From VXYL01 sp965208525 (GTDB taxonomy: Bacteria; Pseudomonadota; Gammaproteobacteria; Pseudomonadales; Azotimanducaceae): a stretch of 64,000 nucleotides of DNA. Shown in pieces: positions 42,525 through 51,643 of this stretch. Below the pieces are notes generated by a model. It did not search any database, had not been told where the DNA came from, and saw nothing but the letters and a program-made list of their open reading frames with translations. Position numbers and translations under genes: made by a program. Every line of letters starts with the position of its first letter. The first letter of the stretch is position 1. The DNA is taken from NCBI GenBank assembly GCA_965208525.1, contig OZ242340.1, positions 1,798,001 through 1,862,000 of the forward strand, given 5' to 3'.

Positions 42525-44978
42525 TCAAGGTCCCTCGTGGTCCTCTCCGAAACGTCGGGTTAGCGTCAGCCGCCAATGCCGGGGAAGCTGCGGCAGGACG
42601 ATGGCGTCGCCGAAGATCTCCGGGAAGTTGCCTTGGAAGTAGAGCTCATCGAGCGCGTTGTTGACGCCTAGGCGGGCTTCCCAAGCGCCCAGATGCGCCA
42701 CCGCCGATGCGTTCACCAACGTATAGGCAGGGAGCTGCACGGAGCGGCCAACGCCGGACCACGCCTTGCCCACCCGACTCGCGCTGACGTTGACCGTAAC
42801 GCTGCGAAAACGGTAGCTGCCGCCGATTCCGACCGTGAACTCCGGCAGCGCGCCGCGTTCTCGGAAGCGGGGGTCGTCCCCAGGCAACACCGTGCCGATC
42901 ACGCCGCCGTACTGCGCTTCCGGGGGCAGCCCCGTGATCGATGGCGGCGCGAAGATGTAGCGTGCCGTGAGCGGATCGCGGTAGTTGCGCGAGCGCGTGG
43001 CGACGAAGAAGAGGGCCAGCCGCTCTGTCGGCACGGCCCGCAGGTCAAGCTCGAAGCCCTCGCCGCGCACCGCGAGATTGGTTCCCGTGAGGGCGGAGTA
43101 ATCCGTGCGCCGCTGTTCGTATGCGTTGAGCTGCGCTTGCAGGCGGTCGTTCGCGGCTTGGTACTTGATGCCGGCCTCGCGCAGGCGGGAGGCCACCAGC
43201 GGCCCGCCGCGCACGTTGCTGACCGGTATCTCGCCGGACTGGCCGCCCACCACCAGGGCCTGGCTTGAGGTGGTGACGTAGGGTCGCCACGGTCCGAGGT
43301 TCAGGCTCAGGCTCAGGCTCCACGAAAGGTCGTCCTGCACGTTGGATGCACTTTCGTTCGGGGTGTCGAAGGTGTGCACGCGAGGGCCGTTCACGGAAGT
43401 CACGTCGTAGCGGTCGCCGCGCAGCCCCACAAGCAGCGAGACGCCCTCGCGCCACGTGACATCCGCCAGCGCGCCGAGGCCCAGATTCCACGACTCGGTG
43501 CTCACATCCCAGTTGAAGTCGTCCGTGTGCGGGTGCGTGACGGCATTGCTGCGCCGGTCCAGGTGCGTCGGTGGCTTCGTGATGTCGCGCCGGTCGAAAT
43601 ACTCGAAGGCGAAGTCCTGCCGGCCCCGGGTGTCGTAGTAGCGCAGATTCGGCGCCAGCACGATGTCGGCGGTGAGCGCGTCGGTGAGTTCCCAAGGCAC
43701 GAAGGCGAACTCCATCCGCTCTTCCACCAAGAGCGTCTCGTGCGTCTGGCCAAAGCCGTAGCCGGTGACGACGCGGCGGTCCGCGTAATCGATGAAGAGC
43801 TTCTGCCGGATGGTGACGCGATTGAGCTCGGCAAAGAGATCCGCATATGCGGCAGAACTCGTCGCTTGGCCGGCATCGTCCGGATTGCAGATGCAGTTGC
43901 TGGCGTCGATCTTCACGCGACGCAGCGTGTCGGGGTCGAGCCGGAGCGCGTTGCGCTCTGCTTCGCTGGCGAAGAAGGCCGTGCCGGAACCGAAGGGCGA
44001 GAACACGGAGAGGCGGTTGGTCGGGCTGACAAGACGCACTTCCGGCTGCGTGATGGTGCCGTCGCCGTTCGCGTCGAGGTCCACGAGTGGATGCCCCGAC
44101 AGATACAGCCCGGCGTCGATCAGCCTCTGGTCCAAGCGGTTCCAGCCACCCACCTCGGCGCCGCGCCAGCGCTGGTACTGCTGCCCTGCCTCGATCCAGA
44201 TGTCGTCGCGCAAGTCCACGACCAGCGACGATTGCAGCATCCGCTGGGTGTTGTTTCTGAGGGCGTCGTAGAACCTGCCCGAATCCTCCACCAAGGCGAA
44301 GATGTGGTAGCCGGCCGGCTTGCCGAACACGCTGGCCGGTCCGCCGCGCTGGGCCTCCACAACTCGGTGCTGCCAAGACCCGGTCGCGACGGAGATTTCG
44401 CCGACGGGTTTGTCGATGAAGCGCTCCTCGTCCGCACGCGCCGTCTTCGGCACGAAGTTGATGTAGCCGGAGATTGAGGAGGGGCCGTGGATGGGTGTCG
44501 CGGGGCCGCGCACCACGTCAACCCGCGTCGTGGCGCCGATGACGGACACCCAGCCGCCGGCGCTCGTGAGCCGTCGCATTCCGCGGAAGTGCAGGTCCCC
44601 TTGGGACCCGCGCATCTCCATGCTGGTGGCAAGGCCGAAGAAGGAGGCGGTGTAGGTGCCGGCTAGGATGCTGGCAAAGTCGGTCACCCGCTCGATGCCG
44701 TATAGATCAATCGTCCGCTCGCTGACGGAAGCGGCGGCGCGTGGGGTCTCGTGCAGGCTCTTGCGGAGGCCAAGCACGGAGTCGATGCGCTCGCGGGAAA
44801 GCAGGCCGAAGGGGTCAGCGGGGGCGCCGCCCTCGCGTTCCGCCTCCACGACAATCTCCTCCACCGAGTCTTGCGCCTGACCGCTCGTAGAGCGCGCGAG
44901 GGCAGGCAGGGAGAGGAGCGACAGGGTGATGCCGGCAAACGCCGCGAAAAAGCGTCGGTCCAATGCGGCGGGCCCCAA
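42525..44978 (-). CDS. TonB-dependent outer-membrane receptor
   Basis: The 817-residue protein starts at a TTG (44978); a second in-frame TTG at 44963 is possible. A signal peptide (FFAAFAGITLSLLSLPALA) precedes a plug domain with SVEEIVVEAE, LHETPRAAASVSERTID and VDVVRGPATPIHGPSSISGY. A large beta-barrel follows, ending in HWRLTLTRRF. Such receptors take up siderophores, vitamin B12, sugars or other large substrates with energy from TonB. A dinucleotide CNCNPD insert (ASNCICNPDD) lies in an extracellular loop. The substrate is unknown. Confidence 0.92.
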   Translation of the reverse strand: MGPAALDRRFFAAFAGITLSLLSLPALARSTSGQAQDSVEEIVVEAEREGGAPADPFGLLSRERIDSVLGLRKSLHETPRAAASVSERTIDLYGIERVTDFASILAGTYTASFFGLATSMEMRGSQGDLHFRGMRRLTSAGGWVSVIGATTRVDVVRGPATPIHGPSSISGYINFVPKTARADEERFIDKPVGEISVATGSWQHRVVEAQRGGPASVFGKPAGYHIFALVEDSGRFYDALRNNTQRMLQSSLVVDLRDDIWIEAGQQYQRWRGAEVGGWNRLDQRLIDAGLYLSGHPLVDLDANGDGTITQPEVRLVSPTNRLSVFSPFGSGTAFFASEAERNALRLDPDTLRRVKIDASNCICNPDDAGQATSSAAYADLFAELNRVTIRQKLFIDYADRRVVTGYGFGQTHETLLVEERMEFAFVPWELTDALTADIVLAPNLRYYDTRGRQDFAFEYFDRRDITKPPTHLDRRSNAVTHPHTDDFNWDVSTESWNLGLGALADVTWREGVSLLVGLRGDRYDVTSVNGPRVHTFDTPNESASNVQDDLSWSLSLSLNLGPWRPYVTTSSQALVVGGQSGEIPVSNVRGGPLVASRLREAGIKYQAANDRLQAQLNAYEQRRTDYSALTGTNLAVRGEGFELDLRAVPTERLALFFVATRSRNYRDPLTARYIFAPPSITGLPPEAQYGGVIGTVLPGDDPRFRERGALPEFTVGIGGSYRFRSVTVNVSASRVGKAWSGVGRSVQLPAYTLVNASAVAHLGAWEARLGVNNALDELYFQGNFPEIFGDAIVLPQLPRHWRLTLTRRFGEDHEGP

Positions 44979-45035
44979 AAAGGCGCAAGTATAGCGATGC
45001 GACTGCCGCGGCAGCGATACGCCGGCATTGCCGGG

Positions 45036-46049
45036 TCAGAGGTTGCCGAGCGGCGTCAGCGTTTCCAGGGGCCATCGTGCCCGTGCAGAGACGGCCAGCG
45101 GCGCCTCGAGGCCAGCGGCTAGTCTCAGTGCCCCGGCGTGAGCGATCATCGCGCCGTTGTCCGTGCATAGCGCCGGCGGCGGATAGACCACTTCCGGCAG
45201 CGTAGCCGCGAGCCGGGTTCTGAGCTTGCGGTTCGCCGCCACACCGCCGGCGGCGACGAGGCAATTGGTGCCGCTCGCTTCCAGCGCCCGTCCGCATTTG
45301 ATCGCCAAGGTGTCCACCACCGCGTCCTCGAAGGCTAGCGCAATGTCGGCGACATCCTGCTCACTCAGCGGTTCGTGCTCGCGCACCGTGTTTAGGGTGA
45401 ACGTCTTGAGGCCGGAGAAGCTCATGTCGAGGCCTGGGCGGTCGGTCATCGGGCGCGGGAAGTGGAACCTGCCCGGCTCGCCCCGTTCCGCCGCTGCGGC
45501 GATGGCTGGGCCACCGGGATAGCCAAGGTCCAGCATCTTCGCCACCTTGTCGAACGCCTCGCCAGCCGCGTCGTCCACCGACTCGCCGAGCATCGCGTAT
45601 TCGCCAATGGCGTCCACGCGCACAAGCTGGGTATGCCCACCGGACACCAAGAGCGCCGCGAACGGCAACTTCGGACGCTCGTCGCCAATCAGCGGTGCCA
45701 GCAGGTGTGCTTCCATGTGATGCACCCCTAGCGCCGGGACATCCAGCGACCAAGCGAGTGAACGGCCGACTCCGGCACCCACCATGAGCGCCCCGATGAG
45801 GCCCGGCCCGGCCGTGTAGGCAACCGCATCGAGATCGCCTAGCCTCCGCCCGGCATTCGCCAAAACCTGTCGAATCAGCGGCAGGGTCTTGCGGATGTGG
45901 TCGCGCGATGCGAGCTCCGGCACGACGCCCCCGTAGCGCGCGTGCAGTTCCACTTGGCTATAGACGGAGTCGGCCACGAGACCCCGTTCGGAGTCATACA
46001 GCGCCACCCCTGTCTCATCGCAGGAAGTTTCGATGCCGAGAACAAGCAT
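45036..46049 (-). CDS. tsaD: tRNA N6-adenosine threonylcarbamoyltransferase TsaD
   Basis: The 337-residue protein starts MLVLGIETSCDETGVALYD and has the metal-binding HMEAHLLAPL and the ASKHA-fold segments LLVSGGHTQLV, GEAFDKVAKMLDLGYPGG and LVAAGGVAANRKLR. It transfers the threonylcarbamoyl group to A37 of ANN-decoding tRNAs with TsaB, TsaE and TsaC. In many gammaproteobacteria the divergent neighbour is rpsU; here it is an acyl-CoA carboxylase. Confidence 0.98.
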   Translation of the reverse strand: MLVLGIETSCDETGVALYDSERGLVADSVYSQVELHARYGGVVPELASRDHIRKTLPLIRQVLANAGRRLGDLDAVAYTAGPGLIGALMVGAGVGRSLAWSLDVPALGVHHMEAHLLAPLIGDERPKLPFAALLVSGGHTQLVRVDAIGEYAMLGESVDDAAGEAFDKVAKMLDLGYPGGPAIAAAAERGEPGRFHFPRPMTDRPGLDMSFSGLKTFTLNTVREHEPLSEQDVADIALAFEDAVVDTLAIKCGRALEASGTNCLVAAGGVAANRKLRTRLAATLPEVVYPPPALCTDNGAMIAHAGALRLAAGLEAPLAVSARARWPLETLTPLGNL

Positions 46050-46187
46050 TGCTGCATCGTAACCCCTCGCCTTCCATGGCGGGAACTCGAAAAGGCGACT
46101 GCCCTCTCACCGCGACCGAATAACTGGACAATCGGCCATCGCTCCATCAATCTCACCGCCCTTCATGCACTTGACGGGAGTGGGACC

Positions 46188-49100
46188 GTGTCGTTGCACC
46201 AGCGTGCCTTGATCGCAAACCGGGGAGAGATCGCCATACGCATCGCCAAGGCGGCGGCGGGGCTTGGTATGGAGTCGGTCGCCGTTCATGCGCCCGTGGA
46301 TGCCTTGTCGCTGCATTCGCGATTCGCCACCGAAGCGCGAGAGATTGGTGGCGGCAACGGTGCAGACCCCATCGGCGCCTATCTCGACGCCGACACGCTG
46401 GTGGCCGTCGCCAAGGACACGGGCTGCGATTGCGTCCATCCCGGCTATGGCTTCCTGTCGGAAAACGCTGCATTCGCCGAGGGCTGCGCCGCGGAAGGGA
46501 TCGAGTTCGTGGGACCGCCGGCCAAGGCCCTGGCCCTCTTCGGCGACAAGGTGCGTTCCCGCGAACTCGCGCGTTCGGTTGGCGTGCCGGTGGTTCCGGG
46601 AAGCGATGCCGCGCTTTCGTCGCCGGAGCAAGCCGCCGAGGTCGCAGAATCCATCGGTTACCCCGTCATGCTGAAAGCCGCCGCTGGCGGCGGTGGGCGC
46701 GGGATGCGCGCGGTCGAATCCGCCGCTGAGATGGCCGAGGCATTTGCCCGCTGCCGCGGCGAAGCGGAGGCTGCATTCGGCAACGGCGCGCTGTTCGTGG
46801 AGCGCCTCGTGCGCCGCCCCCGACACATCGAAGTACAGGTGCTCGCCGATGCGAGCGGCAACGCCATCCACCTTTTCGAGCGCGATTGCTCGGTGCAGCT
46901 TCGCAACCAGAAGGTGGTGGAGATCGCCCCGGCACCGGGCCTCGATCCCGCGCTGCGCCAGCGCATGGCGGACGATGCAATCCGGCTGGTGCAAGCCGCC
47001 GGCTACGTCAATGCCGGCACCGTCGAGTTCCTCGTGCTGCCGGAATCTGGCGAGCACTTCTTCATCGAATGCAATCCCCGCATTCAGGTGGAGCACACGG
47101 TCACGGAACAGGTGATGGGCGTGGACTTGGTGGAGGCGCAGTTCCGTATCGCCGCCGGCGCCACGCTCGAGGAAATCGGCCTCGGCAGCCAGCTAGCGGT
47201 CGGCGAGCCAAGAGGCTTTGCCGTGCAGGCGCGTGTCGTGGCCCAAGGCGTCGGCACCATCGCCGCCTACAAGGAGCCGTCCGGTGTCGGCGTGCGCGTG
47301 GACGGCTGCGGTTATGCCGGCTACGCACCGCCGCCCCAGTTCGACCCACTGCTAGCCAAGGTGGTGGGTTCCTCCGGCTCCGCTGCCTCCTTCACCTCGG
47401 CGGTGGATCGCACGCTGCGGGCATTGGGGGAGTTTCAGGTGGCGGGCCTGCCCACCAACGTCGATCAGTTGCGCGCGATCCTCTCGCACGACGAACTGCG
47501 TGGCGGAGACGCCCGCACCAGCCTGCTCGCGGACCATCCGCAGTTGCTGAACGGGAGCGCGTCGGGGTTGCCGACCGGGGCGCCGCTTGAGCTCCTCAAC
47601 CGACAGACTCCGTCGCTTAGCGGCACGGTAACGGCGGCGCAGCCCCCCACCCCCACGGCGGCCTCGCTGCAAGTGGCTTCAGGCGACCGCGGCGTGGAAT
47701 GTCCCATGGCCAGCACGGTGGTGGAACTGCGCGTCGCAAAAGGCGACAGCGTGGCCATCGGCGATGTCCTGCTGATCGTCAGCGCCATGAAGATGGAGAC
47801 GAACATCACGGCGCCATGCGCTGGCGAGATCGTCGGCATTCAGGAACTTGCGCCCGGCGACGCGGTGGGCGCGGGGCAAGTCGTCGCGGCCATCACACCC
47901 CTCGATGGCGACGCCGAAGCCGCAGCCTCCGCATCTGGAGCACAGACCTGGCAGCCGCTCTTGGACGAGGTGGCGACGCTTCAGTCCCTGGCCCTAAAAC
48001 GCCTCGCGCCGGACTCGGACGAACCGGGCGTCGTGCGCCAGCGCAGCCGCGGCAAGCTCAACTGCAGGGAACGCATTGACCTGTTGCTCGACGACGGCTC
48101 CTTCCGCGAGGTGGGCAGCGTTACCGGGTTCGCCACCCACGATGAATACGGCGACATCGTGGCCTTCACCCCGGCCAACCATGTCGGCGGCTGGGGCACC
48201 ATCGCCCGGCGCAGCGCCATTGTCTGCGCCGATGACTTCACCTCCCGCGGCGGCCATGCGGACGGCGCCATCGGCGCCAAGAGTGGCTACTTGGACCGGC
48301 TTTCCCTGGAGATGCGTTGCCCCTCCATCCGCCTGCTCGACGGCTCCTCCGGCGGCGGCAGTGTCGCCGCGATGGTTCCGCAGCAGAAGAAGGAGGGCGA
48401 AAGCAACGCCCAGGAAAGCAAGGGTGCTATCAAGGCGGGGCGGCCCCGCGTTGCAGGAGGCGGCGGTTCCTTCCTGCCCGGCCACCTCGGCAGCACCATG
48501 TACACCGAGCAGCTCAGCACCGTGCCGGTGGTGAACATGCTGCTTGGCAGTGTGGTGGGAATCGGCGCGGCCAAGGCCGTGCTCGGCCACTTCTCCGTGA
48601 TGGTGCGCGACATCGCGCAGTTGTTCGTGGCCGGGCCGCCGGTGGTGAGCCATGCGATGGGTTACGACATCACCAAGGAAGACCTTGGCGACTGGCGCAT
48701 CCACTGCACCAACGGCTCGGTGGACAACCTGGCCGAGTCCGAAGAAGAGGCAGCGGCAATGGTGCGACGTTTTCTGTCGTATTTGCCGTCGTCGGTCTAT
48801 GAAACGCCGCCGGTGCTTGCCGACTCGGGCGATTCGCGCACGCGCCGCGAGGAAGAGCTCTTCCACCTGATTCCGCGCAAGCGCACCACCACCTTCAACA
48901 TGCGCCGCGCAATTGAACTGATGGCGGACACCGGTTCCTTCTTCGAGATCGGAGCGCTCTGGGGCACGGATCAGATTGTGGGCCTCGCCCGCTTCAACGG
49001 CCATCCGGTGGGTGTCATCGCCTCGGACAGCCAGCACGTCAACGGGGGTGCGCTCACGGCCGACGGCTGCGACAAGCTCATCCGCCACCTCGACATGTGC

Positions 49101-49604
49101 GACCTGTTCCACCTGCCGGTCTTGAACCTGGTGGACAACCCCGGCTTCGCGGTGGGGCTCGAGCACGAGATGGCCGGCACCATCCGCAAGGGCGGCGAGT
49201 GGATGGTGGCGTTCTCGCAGGTGCGCACCCCCATCTTCACGGTGGTGATGCGGCGCAGCTTCGGCGTCGCCGGTAACAACTACGCGACGCCGCGGTCGCA
49301 GCCCTCCATGCGGGTGGCATGGCCAGCCGCCGACGTAGGCGGCATTCCACCGGAAGGCGGCATCGAAGCGGCCTACAAGCGGCAGCTGGCGGAAGCCGAG
49401 GACCCGGTCGCCCTTCGGGCCGAACTCGAGGCCCGCATCGAAAGCGTTCGCGGGCCACTCGGCCCCCTCTCGAAGTTCCAGATCGAAGAGATGATCGACC
49501 CCCGCGACACGCGCCGCCACATCTGCGACTGGGTGGACATGGCCTACCGTATCGTCAACCAACCAGGGCATCTGGCGCCCCGCCCCTTGCAGTTCCGTCC
49601 ATAA
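46188..49604 (+). CDS. Single-chain acyl-CoA carboxylase (biotin carboxylase, BCCP and carboxyltransferase fused)
   Basis: A GTG at 46188 with gggag 8 bases before is chosen as start; the frame is open upstream but non-coding in character. The 1138 residues join a biotin carboxylase (ALIANRGEIAIRI, AAAGGGGRGMR, ECNPRIQVEHTVTEQV), a biotinyl domain with Lys535 in SAMKMETN, and a complete carboxyltransferase (GHADGAIGAKSGYL, SFLPGHLGSTMYTEQ, DNPGFAVGLEHE, SFGVAGNNYATPR). The arrangement matches single-chain long-chain acyl-CoA carboxylases. It would make a 2-carboxyacyl-CoA using bicarbonate and ATP. The acyl-CoA is not known. Confidence 0.9.
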   Translation: MSLHQRALIANRGEIAIRIAKAAAGLGMESVAVHAPVDALSLHSRFATEAREIGGGNGADPIGAYLDADTLVAVAKDTGCDCVHPGYGFLSENAAFAEGCAAEGIEFVGPPAKALALFGDKVRSRELARSVGVPVVPGSDAALSSPEQAAEVAESIGYPVMLKAAAGGGGRGMRAVESAAEMAEAFARCRGEAEAAFGNGALFVERLVRRPRHIEVQVLADASGNAIHLFERDCSVQLRNQKVVEIAPAPGLDPALRQRMADDAIRLVQAAGYVNAGTVEFLVLPESGEHFFIECNPRIQVEHTVTEQVMGVDLVEAQFRIAAGATLEEIGLGSQLAVGEPRGFAVQARVVAQGVGTIAAYKEPSGVGVRVDGCGYAGYAPPPQFDPLLAKVVGSSGSAASFTSAVDRTLRALGEFQVAGLPTNVDQLRAILSHDELRGGDARTSLLADHPQLLNGSASGLPTGAPLELLNRQTPSLSGTVTAAQPPTPTAASLQVASGDRGVECPMASTVVELRVAKGDSVAIGDVLLIVSAMKMETNITAPCAGEIVGIQELAPGDAVGAGQVVAAITPLDGDAEAAASASGAQTWQPLLDEVATLQSLALKRLAPDSDEPGVVRQRSRGKLNCRERIDLLLDDGSFREVGSVTGFATHDEYGDIVAFTPANHVGGWGTIARRSAIVCADDFTSRGGHADGAIGAKSGYLDRLSLEMRCPSIRLLDGSSGGGSVAAMVPQQKKEGESNAQESKGAIKAGRPRVAGGGGSFLPGHLGSTMYTEQLSTVPVVNMLLGSVVGIGAAKAVLGHFSVMVRDIAQLFVAGPPVVSHAMGYDITKEDLGDWRIHCTNGSVDNLAESEEEAAAMVRRFLSYLPSSVYETPPVLADSGDSRTRREEELFHLIPRKRTTTFNMRRAIELMADTGSFFEIGALWGTDQIVGLARFNGHPVGVIASDSQHVNGGALTADGCDKLIRHLDMCDLFHLPVLNLVDNPGFAVGLEHEMAGTIRKGGEWMVAFSQVRTPIFTVVMRRSFGVAGNNYATPRSQPSMRVAWPAADVGGIPPEGGIEAAYKRQLAEAEDPVALRAELEARIESVRGPLGPLSKFQIEEMIDPRDTRRHICDWVDMAYRIVNQPGHLAPRPLQFRP

Positions 49605-49648
49605 CCCCGCCAGGCAGGTCTCCGACGCGCCAGGAACCTGGATTGGCC

Positions 49649-49677
49649 GTAAGGGACGGGCTTGTACCGTCCCCTAC
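49649..49677. repeat. Family II palindromic repeat
   Basis: gtaagggacgggcttgtacc followed by gtcccctac is an inverted sequence of two arms (gtaagggac / gtcccctac), with one unpaired position. It lies between the carboxylase and comF genes. Confidence 0.7.
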
Positions 49678-49790
49678 CGCGTCCGTCGCAAGCGTGTTGA
49701 CCAGGAGTCTTCTCGGGCGATGTCTGAAGGGCACGTGCGACATTCGCCCTTTGGCCAGCCGCAAGGTCGCTGCGCGGTTAGGTTTGTCGC

Positions 49791-50489
49791 ATGCAGCCGC
49801 TCTGGACCATCTTTCCGGGTTTCTGCCCGCTTTGTCGCCGCACCTCCGGGCGGGCGATGGACCTGTGCGACCCGTGCGAGCGCGCCATGGTGGCGAACCG
49901 AGACGCTTGCCCGCTTTGCGCGACGCCAGGGCTCGGTCCCGATGTCTGCGCCGCCTGCATCGCCTCGCCGGAGCCGTGGGGGCTGGCAGTGGCGCCGTTT
50001 CTCTATGCCCCGCCGCTCAATCGACTCGTGCTCGGCCTCAAGAACGGCAACGGGCGGATGCAGGCGCGTGCGCTGGGTGCCTTGCTGGCGCCGGCGCTTT
50101 CGCGAGCGTACGCCGGACAAGCCCTACCCGATGCGCTGGTTCCCGTCCCGCTGACGTGGCGGCGTCGCCGCCAGCGTGGCTTCAACCAAGCCGCGTTGCT
50201 TAGCCGCGACATTTCGCGTCGCTTGGCCGTACCACTGGCCGGCGGCCGGCTGCGCCGCATTCGCGATGCCGCGCCCCAGCAAACGCTCTCGCGCAGCGCT
50301 CGCCAGCGCAACCTGCGCCGTGCCTTCTCCGCCTCAGGCATGTCCGGCACCGTGGCGATCGTTGACGACGTGATGACCACCGGGGCGACCTTGCGCGCGT
50401 GCACCAATGCGGTTCTGACGGCTGGCGCAACTGAAGTGCACGTTTGGGCTGTCGCCCGAACGGTGGAGGGGCTGCCTCAGGTGCGTTAG
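49791..50489 (+). CDS. comF: ComF-family phosphoribosyltransferase-like protein
   Basis: The 232-residue protein starts with a cysteine-rich double zinc-finger-like region (FCPLC, LCDPC, CPLC, CAAC). It ends in a type I phosphoribosyltransferase domain with the PRPP loop VAIVDDVMTTGATL. RRRRQRGFNQAALLSRDI is the ComF signature. ComF proteins are needed for DNA uptake in naturally competent bacteria, probably in handling incoming single strands. Confidence 0.92.
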   Translation: MQPLWTIFPGFCPLCRRTSGRAMDLCDPCERAMVANRDACPLCATPGLGPDVCAACIASPEPWGLAVAPFLYAPPLNRLVLGLKNGNGRMQARALGALLAPALSRAYAGQALPDALVPVPLTWRRRRQRGFNQAALLSRDISRRLAVPLAGGRLRRIRDAAPQQTLSRSARQRNLRRAFSASGMSGTVAIVDDVMTTGATLRACTNAVLTAGATEVHVWAVARTVEGLPQVR

Positions 50490-50537
50490 CGCTTGGGGGG
50501 CCGTGGGGGCGGGAAGGCAGAATGCCCTCCCTCCGGC

Positions 50538-50966
50538 TCAGTCGAGGCCGTCGTTCTTCACGAGTTGCTTGCCGAGCGCAAAGCCGGCTGCGGCAGCGGC
50601 GGGGTGGCGCGTCAGGGCGAAGGCTAGTGCACCGACGCCAATGCCGGCGCCCCAGGAGGCGAGCTGGGGGCTTTCCGCCTTGCCTGTGGCGGCGCGGGTG
50701 ACGGTGTGTTCGCAGTTGTTGGTGAACAGGTTGTAGCCGCGCCGAGGTTGGGCTTCGGCGGCGTGGAGGGTGCGGAGGCGTTTGATGCGTTCCTGATGGC
50801 GAACGTGCATGGGTTGGCCTTGGCGGAATTCCGCCTCGGTAGAGACGTGCTCGCCGCGCAGGGGCGTGTTGTGAAGGATGCGGTCACCGCCCAAGGCGAT
50901 GCCCTTGTGCATCACGAACCCCTTGCGACGGGCGACGATGTCGCCGGGGAGATAGCGCGCAACCAT
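50538..50966 (-). CDS. LRAT/NC-domain (papain-like) protein
   Basis: aaggagg precedes the ATG at 50966. The 142-residue product has an LRAT-type catalytic set: His20 (FVMHKGIALG), a second His at 32 (ILHNTP), and Cys85 in NNCEHTVT. A C-terminal hydrophobic region (GAGIGVGALAFAL and AAAAAGFALG) suggests membrane association. LRAT-type NlpC/P60 relatives are acyltransferases or thiol hydrolases. In bacteria their roles are mostly unknown. No functional partner is adjacent. Confidence 0.8.
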   Translation of the reverse strand: MVARYLPGDIVARRKGFVMHKGIALGGDRILHNTPLRGEHVSTEAEFRQGQPMHVRHQERIKRLRTLHAAEAQPRRGYNLFTNNCEHTVTRAATGKAESPQLASWGAGIGVGALAFALTRHPAAAAAGFALGKQLVKNDGLD

Positions 50967-51191
50967 GCGTAGCCTCCTTCCGTAATCTCCTTATAGGTAG
51001 CGTGAGTAAAGCAGGTTTTGGGCCATTCAGGCGTGCGCTCCCGGAATCTCCATGCGTCATTTGGCCGTTGGCGGCCCTGCCACCCATGCAGGTGCGCGCC
51101 TTCGGCGGCGGCTGCGGGCGAATATCGCCAGCTATCGGCGAAACACGCCAGATGGTGGGCGGCGCCCTTTCGAGCCACTTCAGCGCGACAC

Positions 51192-51626
51192 TCACCGGAG
51201 GCTCCCAAGCAAATAGTCCATTGCATCTTCGAGCCGTTGTTCGTCGCAGGCGTTGCATAGGCCCTTGGCGGGCATGGCGGGTGGCATGCCTACCACTACG
51301 TTGTCGAGCATAGCTTTCCTGTCTTTGGCGAGCCTCCCTTCCCAGCTCTCCGGGTCGCCGAACTTGGGCGCTCCCGCCACGCCGGCCTGGTGGCAGGAGA
51401 AGCAGTAACGTTCGTAGGTTTTCTTGCCGGGGTGCTCGGCCACGTCCTCGCCGCTGCAACCGACCAGCGCGAGTAGGCAGACCGCAAGCGCGCCCTTGCG
51501 GGCGCGTCGGCAGTTCGATTGCGCCAACTGCTGGCCTTCGTGCTCGCGTCCGCTCCCAGCTACGGCTAGGAACCAGCGCCGTTCTACGGTGCAGGCTCGT
51601 AGCGTCCACCGCCCGGGATTCCTCAC
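51192..51626 (-). CDS. Small c-type cytochrome lipoprotein with a repeat-derived N-terminus
   Basis: The C-terminal 85 residues are a class I cytochrome c: CFSCH haem-binding motif, GVAGAPKFGDPESWEGRL, and GMPPAMPAKGLC with the distal Met, then CDEQRLEDAMDYLL. A lipobox LALVGC is at residue 57. The only upstream start in frame is a GTG at 51626, giving 144 residues. Residues about 19-47 are encoded by a family I palindromic repeat (51488-51572). The real start may therefore have been displaced by the repeat. It would carry electrons at the membrane. Confidence 0.75.
   Translation of the reverse strand: MRNPGRWTLRACTVERRWFLAVAGSGREHEGQQLAQSNCRRARKGALAVCLLALVGCSGEDVAEHPGKKTYERYCFSCHQAGVAGAPKFGDPESWEGRLAKDRKAMLDNVVVGMPPAMPAKGLCNACDEQRLEDAMDYLLGSLR
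51488..51572. repeat. Family I palindromic repeat with extended tail, inside a reading frame
   Basis: cgcgcccttgcgggcgcg, then the second hairpin around gcagttcgattgcgccaact, then a 45-base tail (ctggccttcgtgctcgcgtc and following) that is nearly the same as at 28694-28736. It lies within the 5' part of the cytochrome gene. Confidence 0.7.
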
Positions 51627-51643
51627 CAGTCCATCTCCTGCCT

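Noticed and set aside
47994..49571. A 525-residue minus-strand frame opposite the carboxyltransferase part of the carboxylase
   Set aside because: It is the antisense of a strongly conserved catalytic domain.
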